In this document: positions 59,339 to 64,000 of the stretch, one piece after another
How positions within the stretch are numbered: position 1 is the first letter of the stretch
Layout of the letters: every line of letters starts with the position of its first letter
Source of the DNA: Porogramme epimiltina
Lineage: Eukaryota; Basidiomycota; Agaricomycetes; Polyporales; Polyporaceae
Direction of reading: 5' to 3'
Length of the DNA stretch: 64,000 bases
Assembly: GCA_900155495.1 (NCBI GenBank)
Contig: FTLJ01000101.1
Span: 1-64,000 of the forward strand
Notes under the pieces: generated by a model
What the model was told of the DNA's origin: nothing
Databases searched by the model: none
The model's input: the letters and a program-made list of their open reading frames with translations, nothing else
Translations under genes and position numbers: made by a program

Positions 59339-60627
59339 ATGAAGCTCTCCTTCCTCCTCGTAGCCCTCGGCCCCGCTCTCGCGGCCGCCGCCTTCGTCCA
59401 CCCAGGCCTCCTCCACACCGACGCCGACTTCCAGAGGGTCCGCAGCAAGGTCATCGACACTCCCACCGACCCCTGGCTCGCCGGCTGGTACAAGCTCACC
59501 AACAGCACCTACGCCCAAGCCGGATACACACCACGCCCCGTGGAGACGCTCTGCCGCGGTGTGTCGGACTGCACGCAGAACTACCCGAACCTCTACCGCG
59601 ACGCCGCGGCCGCGTACGCGCTCGGCCTCCGCTACCGCATCTCGGGCGACACGCAGTACGCGGACACCGCAGTAACGATTCTCAACGCCTGGGCCACGAC
59701 GCTCAAGCAGATCTGGGGCAGCTCGGACAAGTTCCTCGCGTCCGGGCTGTACGGGTACCAGCTCGCGAACGCTGCGGAGCTCCTCCGCGGCTACGACGGC
59801 TTCAGCGCGCAGAACCTCACCGCGATCACGGACATGCTCGTCGACGTGTTCTACCCGATGAACCACGCCTTCCTCACGCTGCACAACGGCGCGAAAATCG
59901 ACCACTACTGGGCCAACTGGGACCTGTGCAACATGTAAGTCCGCCGATGCGCTACCCTTCTCGCGTCAGGACCTCATTAACGCCCATTTCTGACCAGGGC
60001 TTCCATGATGTCTATCGGCGTCTTGGCGGACAACCAGACTATGTACGACGAGGCCCTCGACTACTTCTACAACGGTGGCGGGAACGGCGCCATCAACAAG
60101 ACCATTTGGGTGCTTTACGACGATGGAACAGGCCAAGTCCAAGAGGTCAGTCTTCACCGTGTCCTAGCCTTCGGATCCCGCGGCTCGACACTGACATCCC
60201 CTACCAACAGAGCGGCCGGGACCAAGGCCACACGATGCTCGACATCGCGCTCCTCGGGGTGCTCGCCCAGACGGGGTACAACCAGGGCACGAACCTGTAC
60301 GCGTACGAGGACTACCGCATCCTCCGCGGCGCCGAGTACGCGGCCAAGTACAACCTCGGCAACGACGTGCAGTACACAACGTACGTCAACTCGGACGTCA
60401 CCCAGACGGTGATCAGCAACAACAGCCGCGGCAACATACGCCCGATCTGGGACCAGATGTACAACCACTACGTCAAGGTCGAGGGCCAAGCCGCGCCGTA
60501 CACCGAGCAGTACGCGGACCTTGTTCGCACGGACGGCGGAGGCGCGGATGCAGGAGGCGGATATTACGGCACGACGAGCGGCGGGTTTGATCAGTTGGGA
60601 TACACTACCCTCATGTTCACGCTCTAA
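59339..60627 (+). CDS. Secreted alginate-lyase-fold (alpha/alpha-barrel) polysaccharide lyase-like protein
   Basis: Three exons (59339-59934, 59998-60145, 60211-60627) join in phase to give 386 residues. The N-terminus is a classical signal peptide, MKLSFLLVALGPALAAAAF, with cleavage likely near AAA-FVHPG. The mature part begins FVHPGLLHTDADFQRVRSKV, the usual opening of the alginate-lyase domain (Pfam PF05426 type). It continues YRDAAAAYALGLRYRISGD, AVTILNAWATTLKQIWGSSD, GLYGYQLANAAELLRGYDGF, DHYWANWDLCNMASMMSIGV and ESGRDQGHTMLDIALLGVLA. The last two are the strongest family blocks, with Asn-Trp and His residues in the expected catalytic cleft. The fold is clear. Fungi have no alginate of their own, so the true substrate may be a glucuronan or another uronic-acid polymer; this cannot be told here. 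Confidence 0.85.
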
Positions 60628-60995
60628 AGCAGATTAGTTCGTGTTCAGTTGATTTTTGCGCAACGCATGTTTTGTGTTGATTAGCAATGGTCCCTATATG
60701 CGTGTATTCGTCATTATCTTAGTGGCATATCATCGCATACTCGGTGAAGTGCTAATGTTAGAAATCTGCGTAGTATTGTGAACTCGACTCTCAGGCGGAC
60801 TGGTGTTAGTCCGGTTCGACACCTTGAAAATATACCTCACACCACGAGCTTTGGTCAGAGCATTAAGAACACGCTAGAGTAAGGTCTACAGCATAGAGTG
60901 GGATTTAGTGTATAGCGCTACAGTGGTACAAATTCAATATGTGAGGTAATATATGATGCTGTGTGATCCTAGTTGAATGCAAGGTGGTGGTGATA
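60628..60995. other. Convergent 3' spacer
   Basis: AT-rich spacer between the stops of the lyase-like gene and the ubiquitin ligase gene. No gene seen. Confidence 0.5.
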
Positions 60996-63900
60996 TCATT
61001 CCTCTACCTCCATCGCCGTCGCCGGGAGTTCCTCATTGACACCGACCGCCGTCGATTCTGTCTCGTTCCTTTTCTCGGAATCCGGGTCCAGGTTGCGGAG
61101 TCGCATCTCCACAATAAACTCCTTATCACGGATCGTCTGTGACCACGACGTCGTGATCTTGGAGAAAGCGAACGTAGCGTGCGCGATTCCGGCCGCGGTG
61201 AATATCCCGGGGTATACATGCAAGACTGTTGTCAAGTCAGCGCATGCTGCGGGTGTTTTCTATGGCGGGATCCACTCACATAAGAAGTGCTCGTCAACCG
61301 GGAGATGAACGAACTGCAAGAGGCCCCAAAAGACCACAGCCGGGAGGACAATCATCCCCGATAATCCTACGGTCAGAGGCACGATGACATCTGTGGTGGT
61401 CCGCATTGGGTCCATGTGTATCCACCCGAGACGTTGCGTCTACAATCTTCTTAGCGCCCGATTAAAACATGATGCACGATGGACAACTCACCCTGTCGAT
61501 CCCGCGTATTAGGCCGTCCCCGCGCCCAGGCTGCTGCATGCTAATTACTCGTAGGATGATCCGCGAATACAACAGACCCAGCGCCCACATATCCACGATC
61601 CGGATGCGCGGCTCCAACAACGGGTTCGCGGTATGACGGATAGGGAAAACAATGTAGAGTTCAAACACGAGCCCTACGAGCGTAGGGATGACGACACCCA
61701 GCGCCACGACCATGTACAGGGCCTGGGTGGCCCAGAGGAGGCCGCGTTTGATAGCGAAGAGTGTCCACGAGCCACGCTCTGTCCCCTCTGTCCAGCGGCG
61801 CTGGCGTCGCTTGTCGAGGCGATCGATAGCGCTGCTGAAGAGGAAGCAGCCCCAGAGGAGGTAGAAGCCGACAATGAACGAGTAGCCGTCATGTACGCCG
61901 CTGGTGGTGAACATCCGGAAGAATGCCCTGCCCATAAGGATCGGCGCCGCGAGGACGATGGCGAGAAGGATCGAGCCAGCTACCCATAGGCAGAATAAGA
62001 ATAGGATGATCCGATATCTGATGTTTGGAGGGATGTAGACGACGGTGTAATCTTTCTTGATCTGCCGCTTGGCCTTTTGGGCCTCCGCGTTTTGTGCGTC
62101 GATGAGTTTCCGGGCCTTCTCGTCCACAGGCGTACCATCTTCCCGTACCTCCGCTGTGGCAGGGGAGTCTTTGACGAGCGCGACATTGTCGTTGTTGGGA
62201 ACACGGCGGAAACATCCGTCGTGGATTGCCTCAGCATCGTCCATCTGCATCCCGTCGTCGACGAGAAGCATCCGCCATGACCACTCCTTCGGGGAATATT
62301 CCTCAGAAGGGTACCGTCCACCGAACATGTAGGACGAGAGGCGCAAGCGTGATGCCAGATATTTCCAGAGGCCGTTTCCGAGTCTCCTCAATGTTCTTCG
62401 TGGGCGGAATGACTCCATAGTATGAGGCAGGACCCACTGGAGGAGGATCAAGTCGATTGGCACCTCGGACAACGGCTCCCTGCACGGCACATGTTAGCCA
62501 AAAGTTTGCCATAGCTGACAGTACAGGCTTACCGAATCTTCCACCGGAAAGGCATGATGGTCTGACTGAAAACCCGCAGGATGCCTGAAACCGTGGCTAC
62601 ACCGCAGACTACCACCAACGCATACATCAACGCGCTGAGAACGAGCTTGCGGATCTGTACGAATGTAGGTCGCTCCAAGATATCGCGGATGGGATGGAAG
62701 TTTTGGTCTTGCGGGTCTTTGATGAACCACATCGCTCCCGGACGCATGATGCTTCTACATCCAGATAAGAGGACTGCGAATTGGTACCTGGAAGTCATTG
62801 TTAACGATCGATCCTCTTATGAAATACGTAGAATGCTTACATGAACATCGTCCCAAGGACCCAGTGGTTGAATACCGCCGTGACAGGTGCATACATCAAG
62901 AGCATGGCCCGTGAGCGGAAGCTGCCTTGCGGGAATAGCCAGACTGTACACATGTCCAGCATGACTCCGCATCCGAGAGGGAAAATCACCAGTTCGATGA
63001 TGATGAACGCGGCGACTTTGACGACAAGCAGCTGTTGGCGCACGGCGTGGCGGACGGCTCTGCCCGCGCTACGCATGCTGCCGACGGTGAGGATGTTGAG
63101 ATAGATCGCAAGAAGTAGTCCGACGACCGCGTAGCCTAAGACCACCGCAAACACCCTGTCGTTCGGTGTGTCTCCTGTGGCGAAGCGAACCCAGGTAGCT
63201 TTGCTCTCGCCGGACCACTCGCGCACGTTCTTGCCAAACGGGGCGAAAACGGGCTCTATGGCGCGCATGACCGTGGTGTCTTCTTCCAACATCTGGTAAA
63301 GGTAAGACGATGTCGGCTCAGTCTGGGCGACCTCAGGTGGCGAAGGCGCGGTTGGCGCTAAGTGCTCCATAACTTGTGAGGCGACTCCCGTGACACGGTC
63401 GTACTGAAAACATGCAGGATCAGCGTGTTGAGAGCATTGCAACCGACGCATTCAACTTACGAATGCAGTAGAGAGGTCTGATAGCTGGTCAGCGCGTGAA
63501 TGTCCGGCGAGATTGGCGATGAGACGGAGGACGGCTTGTGATGTCGTATGAAAGAACTCGACAGCGAGGGGCACGATTGCTCGTGAACTCAGCAATAGGA
63601 CGCTGTCCACGACAGGATCGGTTACAAACCGAATGACCCTTAGCGGGAGGTGAAGAAGCTGTGCAGCTCGACGAGGATTGAGCTAGGCAGAACGTCATTT
63701 GAGTGATGTCCTACTGCTCTGGATACGTCAAGGCTTACTGTCAACAGCGCAGAGGATTTGCCGATCATGAACGGAAGCCATATGCCCAGGCCAATCGTAG
63801 TATCAAGGATGAAAGTCATTAGAATGGCCTAGATGAAGTTGTGGTTATTGTAGCAATGTGTGAGAATGGGTAGACGTGACTTACGTTCTGCAGGACGCCA

Positions 63901-64000
63901 ACCAGAGGCCCTCGAAGACCAATTGCTGTGAGGGATATTAGCGCCACGCTCGAACACATGAGATGAGTACGACCCACCTTCTAACGCGCCGTCCATATCG
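60996..64000 (-). CDS. SSM4: ER ubiquitin ligase of the Doa10/SSM4 (MARCH6) family, C-terminal part
   Basis: Integral ER/inner-nuclear-membrane E3 ligase of ER-associated degradation. Only the C-terminal part is in the window; the N-terminal RING-CH domain lies beyond 64000. Exons read from right to left include LNPRRAAQLLHLPLRVIRFV and WVRFATGDTPNDRVFAVVLG with a helix VVGLLLAIYLNILTVGS. Then come helices around LLVVKVAAFIIIELVIFPLG and GAMWFIKDPQDQNFHPIRDI with LERP, the central conserved segment of Doa10 proteins. Next are PIDLILLQWVLPHTMESFRP, a lysine-rich cytosolic loop, and several further helices (RIILFLFCLWVAGSILLAIV, GYSFIVGFYLLWGCFLF). The tail TIRDKEFIVEMRLRNLDPD is characteristic of the family C-terminus, which precedes an acidic end and the stop at 60996. 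The 5' end is missing because of the window edge, not by damage. Confidence 0.93.

Overview
The window is nuclear DNA of a filamentous basidiomycete, most likely an Agaricomycete. The genes are dense, GC-rich and split by many introns of about 50-70 bp. Housekeeping genes sit beside families typical of mushroom-forming fungi: a double-BTB protein, aryl-alcohol-dehydrogenase-like reductases, a P450, a DHA1-type MFS transporter and a salicylate-hydroxylase-like monooxygenase. The species cannot be named from sequence alone. Exon joins were made by eye from GT-AG sites and reading phase, so gene spans are firmer than individual intron edges.

Layout. 0.7-4.1 kb (minus): Mkt1-type XPG-fold protein. 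4.1-10.3 kb: a stretch of over 6 kb with no convincing gene, GC-rich at first and visibly AT-richer from about 8.1 kb, ending at an intron-containing tRNA-Lys(CTT). 10.6-15.0 kb: SAICAR synthetase (plus) convergent with an MFS transporter (minus). 15.6-17.0 kb: a 1,370-bp non-autonomous hAT-type transposon with perfect 8-bp inverted ends and a perfect 8-bp target duplication. 17.3-18.2 kb: flavin-reductase-like protein. 18.5-28.1 kb is a housekeeping block: DNA polymerase alpha catalytic subunit (minus), GRX5-type glutaredoxin (plus), ZIM17/HEP1-type DNL zinc-finger protein (minus) and the bifunctional purine enzyme AICAR transformylase/IMP cyclohydrolase (plus). 29.0-31.1 kb: FAD monooxygenase (minus). 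32.5-34.3 kb: a single-pass membrane protein of unknown function. 35.4-39.5 kb: GRAM-TBC-EF-hand Rab GAP. 39.8-41.2 kb: WDR5/Swd3-like WD40 protein. 41.5-48.9 kb: two aldo-keto reductase paralogues flanking a 2-oxoglutarate/Fe(II) dioxygenase, all minus. 49.5-50.3 kb: an unrecognised, coding-like locus. 51.0-52.7 kb: cytochrome P450. 53.3-54.0 kb: small C2H2 zinc-finger protein. 54.8-56.4 kb: intronless double-BTB protein. 56.9-58.5 kb: cystathionine beta-synthase. 59.3-60.6 kb: secreted alginate-lyase-fold protein. 61.0-64.0 kb: the C-terminal part of a Doa10/SSM4 (MARCH6) ER ubiquitin ligase running off the right edge.

Working together. The window holds purine steps 7 (SAICAR synthetase) and 9-10 (ATIC). 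GRX5 and ZIM17 both serve the mitochondrial Hsp70/iron-sulfur system and are convergent neighbours. The AKR-2OG-AKR-P450 stretch with a small zinc-finger protein beside it looks like an oxidative accessory cluster, although it has no backbone synthase. I found no clear evidence of a wholly new molecular system. The best-supported unexpected object is the hAT-type element. The most open coding questions are the loci at 49.5-50.3 kb and 31.7-32.0 kb.
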